Source: Thiemannella venezuelensis (GTDB lineage: Bacteria > Actinomycetota > Actinomycetes > Streptosporangiales > Streptosporangiaceae). Taken from it: 44,736 bases of DNA. Made by a program: the position numbers and the translations under genes. The stretch spans positions 1-44,736 of the forward strand of contig NZ_JACHJJ010000038.1 of NCBI RefSeq assembly GCF_014203605.1, read 5' to 3'. Below are positions 31,820-40,291 of the stretch, piece after piece. The notes below the pieces were generated by a model. The model saw nothing but the letters and a program-made list of their open reading frames with translations, did not search any database and was not told the origin of the DNA. The first letter of the stretch is position 1. Each line of letters begins with the position of its first letter.

Positions 31820-32595
31820 CCACCGCGACCGCGCTGCTCGACCCCCTGCGCCCGATCACGCTCGACGAGCTCGTGGCGCGGGCGTCCCTGCTGACCCGGC
31901 TGGACCGGAAGTACATCCTGCCCGCCGCCGGCCTGCCCGCCGTCCTGGGCGCCCTGCCCGCCGACGTCCGGGTGCTGGAGATCGACCGGCGGCGCGCCTT
32001 CGGCTACCGGTCGGCCTACTTCGATACCCCGGACCTGGACGGCTACCTGGCCGCCGCCCACCGCCGGCGCCGCCGATTCAAGATCAGGATCCGCAGCTAC
32101 GTCGACTCGGGCACGCACTTCGCGGAGGTCAAGACCCGCGGCCGGCGCGGCACGACCGTCAAGCAGCGCATCTCCTACACCGGCGACGGCCTGCACCTGG
32201 GCTCCGAGGCCCGCGCGTATGCCGGCGCGGTCCTCGCCGAGGCCGCCATCCCCGCCGACGGGCTGCACTTCGGGCACGTGCTGACCACGCGCTACCGGCG
32301 CACGACGCTGTTCGTCCCGTCCACCGGCAGCCGGGTCACCATCGACGCGGACCTGTCCTGGGCGCTGCCGGACGGGACCGCGATCCGCACTCCCGAGCGC
32401 GTCATCGTCGAGACGAAATCGGACCGGACGACCTCGCAGATCGACCGGCTGCTGTGGTCGCTGGGACACCGCCCCTGTTCGGTGTCGAAGTACGCCACCG
32501 GGCTGGCCGCGCTCCGGCCCGACCTGCCCGCCAACCGCTGGCGGCCCGTACTGCGGCGCCACTTCCCCACCGTCACAGAAGAGAGCCGACCATGA
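31816..32595 (+). CDS. VTC-domain polyphosphate polymerase-like protein
   Basis: 259 residues with the VTC/triphosphate-tunnel fold. The tunnel residues expected for binding phosphate chains are visible: RLDRKYILP, the KIRIRSY strand (92-98), FAEVKTRGRRG (E/K at about 105-107), KQRISY, YRRTTLFVP, the acidic strand TIDADLSW, and IVETKSD with the catalytic-type Glu. By analogy with eukaryotic Vtc4 it may polymerise phosphate from ATP, but bacterial members are not all proven. There is no membrane segment, so it should work with the DUF4956 membrane protein. Its 3' end overlaps the lipoprotein start. Confidence 0.9.
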   Translation: MTTATALLDPLRPITLDELVARASLLTRLDRKYILPAAGLPAVLGALPADVRVLEIDRRRAFGYRSAYFDTPDLDGYLAAAHRRRRRFKIRIRSYVDSGTHFAEVKTRGRRGTTVKQRISYTGDGLHLGSEARAYAGAVLAEAAIPADGLHFGHVLTTRYRRTTLFVPSTGSRVTIDADLSWALPDGTAIRTPERVIVETKSDRTTSQIDRLLWSLGHRPCSVSKYATGLAALRPDLPANRWRPVLRRHFPTVTEESRP

Positions 32596-34463
32596 GAATC
32601 CGCAGGAAGCTGGCCGCCGCCTTCGCCTCGGGAGCCCTCGCCGTCACCCTGCTGGCCGGATGCACCACCGGCACCGAATCGACCGGCACCCAATCGACCA
32701 CCACTCAATCGACCGGCACCGGATCGGCCACCACCGCCACCGCGGTCGCCGTGAGCGCCGTCCAGAGCGCCGCGGAGGTGCTGGCCGCCAACGAGGCCGA
32801 CCACGCCGAGGCCGACGCCGCGGCCTACGAGCCGTCCGAGGTCGTGGACATCGCCCTCGGAGGCGACTCGGCCGAGGCCACCGGTGACGGGGTCACCGTC
32901 GACGGCTCCACGGTGACGATCACCGCCGCGGGCTCCTACCGGCTCTCGGGCACCCTGACCGACGGCCGGGTCGTCGTCGACGCGCCCGGCGCCACCGTCC
33001 GGCTGATCCTCGACGGCGCCCGCATCTCCAGCTCCTCCACCGCGGCGATCGCCGCGGTGGAGGCCGAGCGGCTCGTCGTCGTCCTGGCCGACGGCAGCAG
33101 GAACACCCTCAGCGACGCCTCCTCCTACGCCGACGGAGCCGAGGCCGACGCCGCGCTCTTCAGCGCCGGCGACCTGACCGTCACCGGCGGCGGGGCGCTC
33201 GACGTCCACGGCAACGGCAACGACGCGATCGCCGGCAAGGACGGCCTGGTCATCCAGTCCGGCACCGTCACGGTCGTCGAGGCCGCCGACGACGGCATCC
33301 GGGGCAAGGACTACGTCGTCATCGACGGCGGGAAGGTCACCGTCACCTCCGGCGGCGACGGGATCAAGGCCGACAACACCGAGGACGCCGACGCCGGCTA
33401 CGTCTCGGTCACCGGAGGCGGGGTCACGGTGACCGCCGGGGGCGACGGCGTCGACGCCGCCACCGACCTGGTGGTCACCGGAGGCACGCTCGACGTCACC
33501 GCCGGCGGTGGCAGCGGCGTGACCCCGGCCGGCGAGACGTCGGCGAAGGGCCTCAAAGCGGGCGTGATCACCGTCCTGGAGGGCGGTGCCGCCGGGATCG
33601 ACGCATCCGACGACGCCGTCCACAGCGACGGAGCCGTCCGCCTCGCCGGAACCGGGCTCACCGCCGCCACCGGCGGTGACGCCGTCCACGCCGAGGGCGC
33701 CCTGGTGATCGACGGCGGCACCGTCGACATCACCCGGTCGGCGGAAGGCCTCGAAGGCGCCGACATCGTGCTGAACTCCGGAAACGTGACCGTCGTCGCC
33801 AGCGACGACGGGATCAACGCGGCCGGCGGCACGACCGGCACAGCCGAGGCGCAGGGCGGGCCCGGCGGCGGCGAGCCCGCGGGCGACCACTCCGTCACCG
33901 TCACCGGCGGCACCCTCGTCATCGACTCCGCGGGCGACGGCTTCGACTCCAACGGCACCGCCGCGATCTCGGGCGGCACCGTCGTGGTCAACGGACCCAC
34001 GCAGAGCATGAACGGGGCGCTCGACGTCGACGGGAGCTTCCAGATCAGCGGCGGTGTGCTGCTGGCCTCGGGCAGCGCCGGCATGGTGGTCGCGCCGGAC
34101 ACCGGCTCCGCCCAGGGCTGGGTCTCCGTCACCCTGGACACGGCCGCGCAGGCGGGCACGACCCTGCAGCTCGTCGACGACGGCGGCGCGCTGGTGGCCA
34201 CCTACGTCACCCCGAAGACGATTCAGAACCTCGTCTTCTCCTCGGCCGATATCACCTCCGGTAAGGAGTACGCCGTCCACACCGGCGGTACGGCCTCCGG
34301 CACGAGCACCGGCGGGCTGGCCGCGTCCGGCGAGCTCGGATCGGCGACGCAGGTCGCGACCGCGACGGCCGGCCAGGCGCCGGCCGGAGGCGGCCGGGGC
34401 GGCCCCGGCGGCCCTCCCATGGGCGAGCGCCCGGACGCCGCCTCCGCCCGGAGCGACCAGTGA
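32592..34463 (+). CDS. Cthe_2159-like beta-helix lipoprotein
   Basis: 623 residues. A lipoprotein signal with lipobox LLAGC (Cys at about 24) is followed by a Ser/Thr/Gln/Gly repeat linker (GTESTGTQSTTTQSTGTGS) and then a long parallel beta-helix. The helix has many GGDGI / DGI / TGGTLDV rungs and acidic Asp-Gly turns, as in the calcium-binding carbohydrate-binding family Cthe_2159, and the typical C-terminal part (VTPKTIQNLVFSSADITSGKEY). ATG 32592 overlaps the VTC stop (ATGA). The final residues are Gly/Pro-rich. A surface-attached protein binding acidic sugars is the family expectation; whether polyphosphate is its ligand is my speculation. Confidence 0.88.
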   Translation: MRIRRKLAAAFASGALAVTLLAGCTTGTESTGTQSTTTQSTGTGSATTATAVAVSAVQSAAEVLAANEADHAEADAAAYEPSEVVDIALGGDSAEATGDGVTVDGSTVTITAAGSYRLSGTLTDGRVVVDAPGATVRLILDGARISSSSTAAIAAVEAERLVVVLADGSRNTLSDASSYADGAEADAALFSAGDLTVTGGGALDVHGNGNDAIAGKDGLVIQSGTVTVVEAADDGIRGKDYVVIDGGKVTVTSGGDGIKADNTEDADAGYVSVTGGGVTVTAGGDGVDAATDLVVTGGTLDVTAGGGSGVTPAGETSAKGLKAGVITVLEGGAAGIDASDDAVHSDGAVRLAGTGLTAATGGDAVHAEGALVIDGGTVDITRSAEGLEGADIVLNSGNVTVVASDDGINAAGGTTGTAEAQGGPGGGEPAGDHSVTVTGGTLVIDSAGDGFDSNGTAAISGGTVVVNGPTQSMNGALDVDGSFQISGGVLLASGSAGMVVAPDTGSAQGWVSVTLDTAAQAGTTLQLVDDGGALVATYVTPKTIQNLVFSSADITSGKEYAVHTGGTASGTSTGGLAASGELGSATQVATATAGQAPAGGGRGGPGGPPMGERPDAASARSDQ

Positions 34464-34603
34464 CCCGGCCCCGCGCAGGGCGCGGCCCCGGCCGCGTCCT
34501 CCGCCGGGCCCGGCACGCGGCCCCGCCTGGGGCAGGGCGGCGGAGCGGACGGAACGGCGGAGTCGGACCCGCCCGCCGGGAGGGTGGACTACGGTGCTCA
34601 CTC

Positions 34604-35257
34604 ATGATCGAACCCTCCTTCCTGCGCGCCACCCGGACGGCCTACGACGCCCGCGCCGCCGAGTACGCCGCGTTCGTCAGCGGATCGCTGGAGACCCGGC
34701 CGCTGGACCGGGCGATGTTCGCCGTGTTCGCCGAGCTCGTGCGGGCCGCCGGGGCGGGGCCGGTGGCCGACCTCGGGTGCGGGCCCGGGCACGTGACGGC
34801 GCACCTGCACTCCCTGGGACTGGAGGCCTTCGGCGTCGACCTGTCGCCGCAGATGATCGAGCTGGCCCGGCGGGCGCATCCGCACCTGCGGTTCGAGGAG
34901 GGGGCGATGACCGCCCTGGACCTGCCGGACGGCGCGCTCGGCGGCATCGTGGCCTGGTACTCCCTCATCCACACGCCGCCGGAGCGGGTGCCGGAGGTGC
35001 TGGCCGGGTTCCACCGGCTGCTGGCCCCGGGCGGCCGCCTGCTGATCGCCTTCCAGTCCGGCGACGAGCGGCTGACCGCGCCGGAGCCGTTCGACCACAA
35101 GGTGACGCTCGCCTACCGGTGGCCGCTCGGCCGCGTCGCCGAGCTGCTGCGCCGGGCCGGGTTCGCGGTGGACGCCGAGCTGCGGTGCGACCAGGACGAC
35201 AGGTTCCCGCAGGGCTGCCTCCTGGTCCGCAAGCCGGCCGGAGCGGGAGGCCGTTGA
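34604..35257 (+). CDS. Class I SAM-dependent methyltransferase
   Basis: 217 residues with a Rossmann methyltransferase fold. Motif I VADLGCGPGHVTAHL (about 53-67), motif II FGVDLSPQMIELAR, an acidic loop, and the post-motif VAWYSLIHTPPERVPEVLAGFHRLLAPGG are all clear. This resembles the broad methyltransferase 11/25 group, with no hint of the substrate. ATG 34604 has a weak GGGAGGGTGG about twenty bases upstream, so the start is uncertain. No obvious operon partner; 3' convergent with the MarR gene. Confidence 0.88.
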   Translation: MIEPSFLRATRTAYDARAAEYAAFVSGSLETRPLDRAMFAVFAELVRAAGAGPVADLGCGPGHVTAHLHSLGLEAFGVDLSPQMIELARRAHPHLRFEEGAMTALDLPDGALGGIVAWYSLIHTPPERVPEVLAGFHRLLAPGGRLLIAFQSGDERLTAPEPFDHKVTLAYRWPLGRVAELLRRAGFAVDAELRCDQDDRFPQGCLLVRKPAGAGGR

Positions 35258-35263
35258 CGCGCC

Positions 35264-35281
35264 CCCGGCCGGGAGGCCGGG
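35264..35281. terminator. Small convergent hairpin
   Basis: CCCGGCC-GGGA-GGCCGGG, a seven-base stem, directly after the methyltransferase stop and before the MarR stop. Weak. Confidence 0.4.
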
Positions 35282-35312
35282 TCGCCGCGGGTGGGTGTGC
35301 GCGCGGGCGAGG

Positions 35313-35777
35313 TCAGCGGGGCAGGGCGTCGAGCCGGTCGAGGAGCTGGTCGGAGAGCCGCCGGAGCGCGGTGACCTGGTCGGGGGTGAGGCCGTCGAAG
35401 AACAGGTGCCGGACGGCGCCGACGTGGCCCGGGGCGGCGGCCTCGATGGCCTGCCGCCCGGTCTCGGTGAGCACGATGAACGCGCCCCGGCCGTCCTCGG
35501 GGCACTCCTCGCGCCGGACGAGGTCGCGGCGCTGCATCCGGGTCAGGTGGTGCGACAGGCGGCTCTGCTCCCACTGCAGGTCGCGCTGGAGCTCGAACGG
35601 CCGCAGCCGCCCCTCGGAGGTGTCGGTGAGGGCGACGAGCACCTCGTAGTCGGCCAGGGACAGGCCGGAGTCGGCCTGCAGCTGCCGGTTGAGCCGGGCG
35701 GTCAGCTGTCCCTGCAGCCGCAGGAAGGCCCGCCAGGCCTGCTGCTCGTCCTCGTCGAGCCATCCCGTGTCGCTCAT
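35313..35777 (-). CDS. MarR family transcriptional regulator
   Basis: 154 residues. The winged helix-turn-helix reads LSLADYEVLVALTDTSEGRLRPFELQRDLQWEQSRLSHHLTRMQRRDLVRREECPEDGRGAFIVLTETGRQAIE, the MarR recognition helix and wing, flanked by dimerisation helices. It is divergent from yceI, with three ATGA-N4-TCAT operators in the 120-bp gap, so it probably regulates both yceI/pirin and itself. ATG 35777 is the only in-frame start near the N-terminus and has no clear Shine-Dalgarno. The ligand is not known; relatives often sense phenolics or oxidative stress. Confidence 0.9.
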   Translation of the reverse strand: MSDTGWLDEDEQQAWRAFLRLQGQLTARLNRQLQADSGLSLADYEVLVALTDTSEGRLRPFELQRDLQWEQSRLSHHLTRMQRRDLVRREECPEDGRGAFIVLTETGRQAIEAAAPGHVGAVRHLFFDGLTPDQVTALRRLSDQLLDRLDALPR

Positions 35778-35791
35778 GCGTCCACTCTAGC

Positions 35792-35874
35792 AAATTGATG
35801 ACACATCATGAATTTGGGAATGCATGATGCGTCATATAGGTTGAGCCCCATATGGATGACACATCATCCATATG
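35792..35874. promoter_or_regulatory. Three MarR-type operators between marR and yceI
   Basis: All three share ATGA-N4-TCAT. Site 1 (35792-35815): AAATTGATGA-CACA-TCATGAATTT, arms matching at nine of ten positions. Site 2 (35823-35836): CATGA-TGCG-TCATA, short arms. Site 3 (35849-35874): CATATGGATGA-CACA-TCATCCATATG, eleven-base perfect arms. Centres are 26 and 32 bp apart. A MarR dimer repeatedly bound here would cover both promoters. Confidence 0.75.
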
Positions 35875-35897
35875 ACGACCGGCCGAAGGAGACCACC

Positions 35898-36458
35898 ATG
35901 ACCACGACCGCCACCGGCTTCGCCCAGCTCACCGGCACCTACACCCTCGACCCCGCGCACACCCGCATCGGGTTCGTCGCCCGGCACGCGATGGTGACCA
36001 AGGTCCGCGGCGCGTTCAACGAGTTCGAGGGCACCGCCGTCCTCGACGGCGAGAACCCGGCCGCCTCCACCGCCGCCGTGACCATCAAGACCGCGAGCAT
36101 CGACACCCGCAACGCCCAGCGCGACGAGCACCTGCGCAGCAACGACTTCCTGGCGATGGAGACCTACCCGGAGATCACCTTCACCTCCACCGCGATCCGC
36201 CAGACCGGCACGACCGACTTCGAGGTGACCGGCGACCTCACCATCAAGGGCGTCACCAACTCCGTGACGGTCCCCTTCACCTACGAGGGCGCCGCCACCG
36301 ACCCGTTCGGCAACGTGCGCGTAGGCTTCGAGGGCTCGGTGACCATCAACCGCAAGGACTACGGCGTCACCTGGAACGCCGCGCTGGAGACCGGCGGCGT
36401 CCTGGTCAGCGACAAGATCGTCCTCGAGTTCGAGGTCTCCGCGGTCAAGAACGCCTGA
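35898..36458 (+). CDS. YceI family protein
   Basis: 186 residues with the lipocalin-like YceI fold: GTYTLDPAHTRIGFVARHAMVTKVRGAFNEFEG at the start, SIDTRNAQRDEHLRSNDFLAMETYPEITFTST in the middle, and VTINRKDYGVTWNAALETGGVLVSDKIVLEFEV at the end, all strong family blocks. The family binds long isoprenoid chains or similar lipids. There is no signal peptide, so the protein is cytoplasmic, as is common in actinobacteria. ATG 35898 follows AAGGAGA. The divergent MarR protein is the evident regulator; pirin follows 114 bp downstream. Confidence 0.95.
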   Translation: MTTTATGFAQLTGTYTLDPAHTRIGFVARHAMVTKVRGAFNEFEGTAVLDGENPAASTAAVTIKTASIDTRNAQRDEHLRSNDFLAMETYPEITFTSTAIRQTGTTDFEVTGDLTIKGVTNSVTVPFTYEGAATDPFGNVRVGFEGSVTINRKDYGVTWNAALETGGVLVSDKIVLEFEVSAVKNA

Positions 36459-36495
36459 CCCGCCGGGCCCTCCCGAGAACACCCGGTCGCCCGCC

Positions 36496-36518
36496 GCCGG
36501 CCGTCCCGTACGGCCGGC
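36496..36518. terminator. Hairpin between yceI and pirin
   Basis: GCCGGCCGT-CCCGT-ACGGCCGGC, nine perfect pairs with a five-base loop. May terminate yceI or partially attenuate pirin expression. Confidence 0.55.
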
Positions 36519-36571
36519 CGGCCCGACGGCCGCCCCCGCCCGCTCACCCGCATCCGACGGAAGGACGTCCC

Positions 36572-37339
36572 ATGACCACGACCCTGCCCCGACCCAGCCT
36601 GGACGTCCGCCGCGCGGACGAGCGGTTCACCACGGAGATCTCCTGGCTGGACTCCAAGCACTCGTTCTCCTTCGGCCGCCACCACGATCCGGCGAACACC
36701 CACCACGGGCTGCTGCTGGTCAACAACGACGACGTCGTGCGCCCCGGCTTCGGGTTCGACACCCACCCGCACCGGGACATGGAGATCGTCACCTGGGTGA
36801 TGCAGGGCTCCCTGGTCCACCAGGACTCCACCGGCCACAACGGCGTCATCTACCCCGGTCTGGCCCAGCGGATGAGCGCCGGCACCGGCATCCTGCACTC
36901 GGAGAAGAACGACTCCTGGCGCCTCGCGGGCGACGTCCACGACGAGCCGGTCCACTTCGTGCAGATGTGGGTCGTGCCCGACGAGAGCGGCATCACCCCC
37001 GGCTACGAGCAGCTCGAGATCGACGGCGAACTGCTGTCCGGCGGCCTGGTGACCGTCGCCTCCGGCATGCCCGCGCACGCCGACGCCGCCGCCATCCGCA
37101 TCGGGAACCGCTACGCAGCGCTCCACGCCGCCCGCCTGCGGCCCGGTCAGAGCGTCGAGCTGCCCGAGGCGCCGTTCCTGCACCTGTTCGTGCCCCGCGG
37201 CGCCGTCGCCCTCGAAGGAGCCGGAGCGCTCGGCACCGGCGACGCCGTACGCTTCACCGCCACCGGAGGCCAGCGGGTCACCGCCACCGAGCCCGCCGAG
37301 ATCCTCGTCTGGGAGATGCACGCCGCCATCGCCGCCTGA
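36572..37339 (+). CDS. Pirin family protein
   Basis: 255 residues of double-barrel cupin fold. The N-terminal metal-binding cupin shows FGFDTHPHRDMEIVTWVMQGSLVHQDS and QRMSAGTGILHSEKN, which give the usual three His and one Glu (H-x-H, H and E of HSE). The C-terminal cupin lacks the metal site, as usual. Bacterial pirins include quercetin dioxygenase-type and regulatory members; I cannot assign the substrate. ATG 36572 follows GGAAGGA. Same strand as yceI and probably in the same MarR-controlled unit, although a hairpin lies between. Confidence 0.93.
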   Translation: MTTTLPRPSLDVRRADERFTTEISWLDSKHSFSFGRHHDPANTHHGLLLVNNDDVVRPGFGFDTHPHRDMEIVTWVMQGSLVHQDSTGHNGVIYPGLAQRMSAGTGILHSEKNDSWRLAGDVHDEPVHFVQMWVVPDESGITPGYEQLEIDGELLSGGLVTVASGMPAHADAAAIRIGNRYAALHAARLRPGQSVELPEAPFLHLFVPRGAVALEGAGALGTGDAVRFTATGGQRVTATEPAEILVWEMHAAIAA

Positions 37340-37379
37340 GAGCCCAGGCGGGGAGCCACGCCTCATCCGGAGAGGGGCG

Positions 37380-37476
37380 ACGGTGACGTACTCCATGTCG
37401 GACAGGCTGTTCGAGGAGGCTTCGCCCGTTTCGACGAGGCGCTCGGCGTAGGCCGCCAGGTATGGATCAACGGTTG
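37380..37476 (-). pseudogene. Remnant of a ribbon-helix-helix antitoxin-like gene
   Basis: Directly after the BMP lipoprotein stop the minus strand reads VDPYLAAYAERLVETGEASS with high third-position GC, then degrades to a run without function. The pattern (DPYLAAYAERLV-x-G-x-ASS) resembles the start of actinobacterial RHH antitoxins. It lacks any start codon and a full second helix, so it is a broken fragment and not expressed as a gene. Identification is by eye. Confidence 0.4.
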
Positions 37477-38538
37477 TCAGGGCTTGGTGGGGACGGTGAC
37501 GGTACCGTCGAGGATGAGCCGGCGCAGCCCGTCCACCTTCTTCCGCACCGGGGCGATCGCCTTGTCGTTGGAGACGGAGTAGCCGACGCCGTCGGTCTTG
37601 AGGTCGAAGCGCTTGACGCCGCCGGCCCGGTCTCCCTTGATGAACGCCTGGATCTCCTGGAAGACGGCGTTGTCCACCCGCTTGACCATGGACGTCAGAA
37701 TGGCGGCGCGGACGCCGGGTTCGGCGGTCTGGTACTGGTCGGAGTCCACCCCGACGGCCCAGGTGCCCTTGCGGGCGGCGACCGCCTTCAGGGTGCCCGC
37801 GCCGGACCCGCCGGCGGCGGTGTAGACGACGTCGACGCCTTCGGCGAACATCCGCTGGGCGATCTTCTCCGCCTTGTCGGGCACGCCGAAGCCGCTGAAG
37901 TCCGGCGGCGCAGAGAGGTAGTCGACGCTGACCTTCACCCCGGGCCGGGCCCTGGTGGCTCCGGCGGTGAAACCGGCCTCGAACTTCTGCAGCAGCGGGA
38001 TGCGGACTCCGCCGATGAACCCGACCCGGCCGGAGCGGGACTTCAGGGCGGCGGCCGCCCCGGTCAGGTAGGAGCCCTGCTCCTCGGCGAAGACCAGGGA
38101 GACCACGTTCGGGGCGCTGAAGGAGTCGTCGTCGACGATGGCGAAGGTGGTCCCGGGGAACTCCGCCGCGACCGTCCGGACGGCCCCGGCGTACAGGAAG
38201 CCGACCGCGATGACCGGGTTGCGGCCCTCCTCCGCCAGCTCGCGCAGCCTGGCGGCGCGCTCCTCCTCGGTCTCCTCGGAGAGCGTCACCTCCCGGCCGT
38301 CGACCTCGAGCTCCTTCTTCGCCCGGTCCAGGCCCGCGGCCGCCGCGTCGTTGAAGCTCTTGTCGCCCCGCCCGCCCTGGTCGAAGGCGAGCCCGACCCG
38401 CACCTGCTCCAGACCCAGCCCGTCGACGCCGGAGGCGGCCAGGCGCACGGGCGGCTCCGCGCCGGCCCCGCATCCGGCCAGGGTCGTGGCGGCCGCCGCG
38501 GCCAGTACGGCCAGCGCGGTCCTTCTCCTGTTGCGCAC
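37477..38538 (-). CDS. BMP family ABC transporter substrate-binding lipoprotein
   Basis: 353 residues. The lipoprotein signal has an Arg-rich start RNRRRT and lipobox TLAGC (Cys at about 22). The mature region is Med/PnrA-like: VRVGLAFDQGGRGDKSFNDAAAAGLDRA, VIAVGFLYAGAVRTVA, VGFIGGVRIPLLQKFEAGFTAGA and GVDVVYTAAGGSGAGTLKAV. The family binds nucleosides such as guanosine or inosine for ABC import. GTG 38538 follows GAAGGAAG and gives a proper signal; the frame continues upstream to 38628. No permease or ATPase gene lies nearby, so it is an orphan. It follows the chemoreceptor on the same strand, and could feed ligand to that receptor (inference). Confidence 0.88.
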   Translation of the reverse strand: MRNRRRTALAVLAAAAATTLAGCGAGAEPPVRLAASGVDGLGLEQVRVGLAFDQGGRGDKSFNDAAAAGLDRAKKELEVDGREVTLSEETEEERAARLRELAEEGRNPVIAVGFLYAGAVRTVAAEFPGTTFAIVDDDSFSAPNVVSLVFAEEQGSYLTGAAAALKSRSGRVGFIGGVRIPLLQKFEAGFTAGATRARPGVKVSVDYLSAPPDFSGFGVPDKAEKIAQRMFAEGVDVVYTAAGGSGAGTLKAVAARKGTWAVGVDSDQYQTAEPGVRAAILTSMVKRVDNAVFQEIQAFIKGDRAGGVKRFDLKTDGVGYSVSNDKAIAPVRKKVDGLRRLILDGTVTVPTKP

Positions 38539-38609
38539 TGTGGTCTTCCTTCTGCCTGGTGGATGCCGAGGGTCTCGGCGCTCTTGGGGTTCTGGGTCTT
38601 CGGATCGGG

Positions 38610-38629
38610 GGTGTTCACGGATGAACACC
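38610..38629. promoter_or_regulatory. GTGTTCA-N4-TGAACAC palindrome upstream of the lipoprotein
   Basis: GGTGTTCA-CGGA-TGAACACC, eight-base perfect arms. The arms equal those of the parA-upstream palindrome at 42464, but the spacer is four rather than five bases. It lies between the chemoreceptor stop and the BMP start, 72 bp before the latter. Possibly a distant ParB-type site, or an operator for the lipoprotein. Confidence 0.55.
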
Positions 38630-38686
38630 GACGGGGTCCGCCGGGTGGGCGCTCCGCGGTGGTCACGGCGCGCTCACCTGCCGCGG

Positions 38687-40291
38687 CTAGTAGCGGAACC
38701 GCCCGACCGCCTCGCGCAGCCGCGTCGACACACTGGTGAGTTCGGCGACGGTACGGCGCGAGCGGGCGATGTCGGCGTCGACCGCCGAGGCCGAGGAGGC
38801 CACGGCGGTGATGCTCTCGGCGATCCGGGAGGCTCCCCCGGCGGCGTCGGCGACGCTGCGGTTCATCTCGTCGGTGGTGGCGGTCTGCTCCTCCACCGCG
38901 CTGGCGATCGTCGTCTGGTAGCCGCTGATCCCCGCGATGACCTCGCCGATCCTGCCGATGGCGCCGACCGCGGCGGTGCTGTCGGACTGGATCGCCTGGA
39001 CGAGACGGCCGATCTCCTCGGTCGCCGAGGAGGTCTCCTGCGCCAGGTTCTTGACCTCGTGGGCCACCACGGCGAATCCCTTGCCGGAGTCGCCGGCGCG
39101 GGCGGCCTCGATGGTGGCGTTGAGCGCCAGCAGGTTGGTCTGCTCGGCGATGCTGGTGATGAGCTTGACCACGTGGTCGATCTCCGAGGAGGACGAGGTG
39201 AGCTGGCTCATCGTGGCGTTGGCCGACTCCGCGGCGGCCACGGCCTCCGCGGCGACCCGTGCCGCGTCCGAGGCGTTGCGGGCGATCTCCTCGATGGCTC
39301 CGCCCATCTCGCTCGAACCCGCGGCGACCTCGTGCACGCTCTGGCTCACCTCCTGCGAGGCCTGGGCGGCGGCCCCGGCGCGTTCGGAGGCCAGCGCCGC
39401 ACTGTCGGCGAACGCGCCGGTGACGGTGTCCAGCTCGGCCGACATGTCCGCCAGCGTCCTGGCGTGCTCGGCCACGTCGGCGACGACCGTGCGGATCGCG
39501 GTGAGCGCCTCGTTGAGCGCCTCCGCCATCTGCGCCGGCTCGTCGCGGCCCTCGGCGGGCAGTTTCACGTCCAGTTCGCGGCGGGCCACCGTGCGCAGCG
39601 CGTCCCTGGCGGCGGTGACCGGCGCGACGATGCTGCGGGTCACCGTGTAGGCGAGGGCGCAACCGAGCAGGAGCGCGAGCGCCGCCCCGATCGTGATCGC
39701 CCGCTGGGCGGAGGCGGCCGCGTCGGCGGAGGCCTCCACCGCCGCCTGGCTGCGCTGGTCGACGGAGTGGGCGAGCTGCTGGGAGGCGCGCAGGATCCGG
39801 TAGTAGGTGTTCCAGCTGTCGTAGACGGCGAGCTGGTCGCCCTTCCACAAGGCGTCGGGGGTGCCCGGCCGGAACGTTTCGACGATCTTGTCGTTCACCG
39901 CGAAGTACGTCTCGGACTCGGCGGCGATCCGGTCGAACAGCGCCCGCTCGGAGGCGTTCATGACGTCGGTGGCGGCCTGCGGGAGGAACTTCTCGAAGCG
40001 CTCGCGCTCCTGCTCCCAGGCCTTGTAGTTGACCGAGTCCCCGCCGAAGGCGCGTTCGGCGCCCAGGCGGTGCACGTCGGAGATGTAGGCGCTCTGCCAG
40101 CCGCTCATGCTGGCCGCGTAGAACTTGATCTCCTTGGCCTGGCTGGTGAGCACCTGCAGGTCCCGTACCTGCGCGGAGGTGTTCCGCTGGTCCTGGATCG
40201 CCGAGAAGGCGATCACCGCGATCCCGGCGAGGAACACCAGCAGGACGGTGAACGCCACTCCCAGCCGTACTCCGATTCTGACCCGACGCAT
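38687..40291 (-). CDS. Methyl-accepting chemotaxis protein
   Basis: 534 residues. TM1 (about 9-30), a helical extracytoplasmic sensor of about 155 residues, TM2 (about 190-215), HAMP, then the conserved signalling hairpin [20 protein letters not shown] followed by [15 protein letters not shown]. Methylation helices flank it; no CheR-docking tail is present. The frame is open upstream to 40786, but ATG 40291 with GGAGG seven bases away is the obvious start. Similar to the receptor at 1.9 kb in the tip but different in its sensor. Located next to the BMP lipoprotein on the same strand, a possible ligand-delivery partner. Confidence 0.92.
   Translation of the reverse strand: MRRVRIGVRLGVAFTVLLVFLAGIAVIAFSAIQDQRNTSAQVRDLQVLTSQAKEIKFYAASMSGWQSAYISDVHRLGAERAFGGDSVNYKAWEQERERFEKFLPQAATDVMNASERALFDRIAAESETYFAVNDKIVETFRPGTPDALWKGDQLAVYDSWNTYYRILRASQQLAHSVDQRSQAAVEASADAAASAQRAITIGAALALLLGCALAYTVTRSIVAPVTAARDALRTVARRELDVKLPAEGRDEPAQMAEALNEALTAIRTVVADVAEHARTLADMSAELDTVTGAFADSAALASERAGAAAQASQEVSQSVHEVAAGSSEMGGAIEEIARNASDAARVAAEAVAAAESANATMSQLTSSSSEIDHVVKLITSIAEQTNLLALNATIEAARAGDSGKGFAVVAHEVKNLAQETSSATEEIGRLVQAIQSDSTAAVGAIGRIGEVIAGISGYQTTIASAVEEQTATTDEMNRSVADAAGGASRIAESITAVASSASAVDADIARSRRTVAELTSVSTRLREAVGRFRY

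Noticed and set aside
31794-34463. Extended start of the lipoprotein through the VTC gene
   Set aside because: The upstream part is Arg/Pro-rich shadow of VTC; ATG 32592 gives a proper lipoprotein signal and overlaps the VTC stop.
36359-38473. 704-residue minus-strand frame through pirin and lipoprotein
   Set aside because: No domains apart from the short antitoxin-like fragment, which is reported on its own.
39560-39575. GTTTCACGT, half of the chromosomal actinobacterial parS
   Set aside because: Only one half is present and it lies within the chemoreceptor coding sequence; likely chance.
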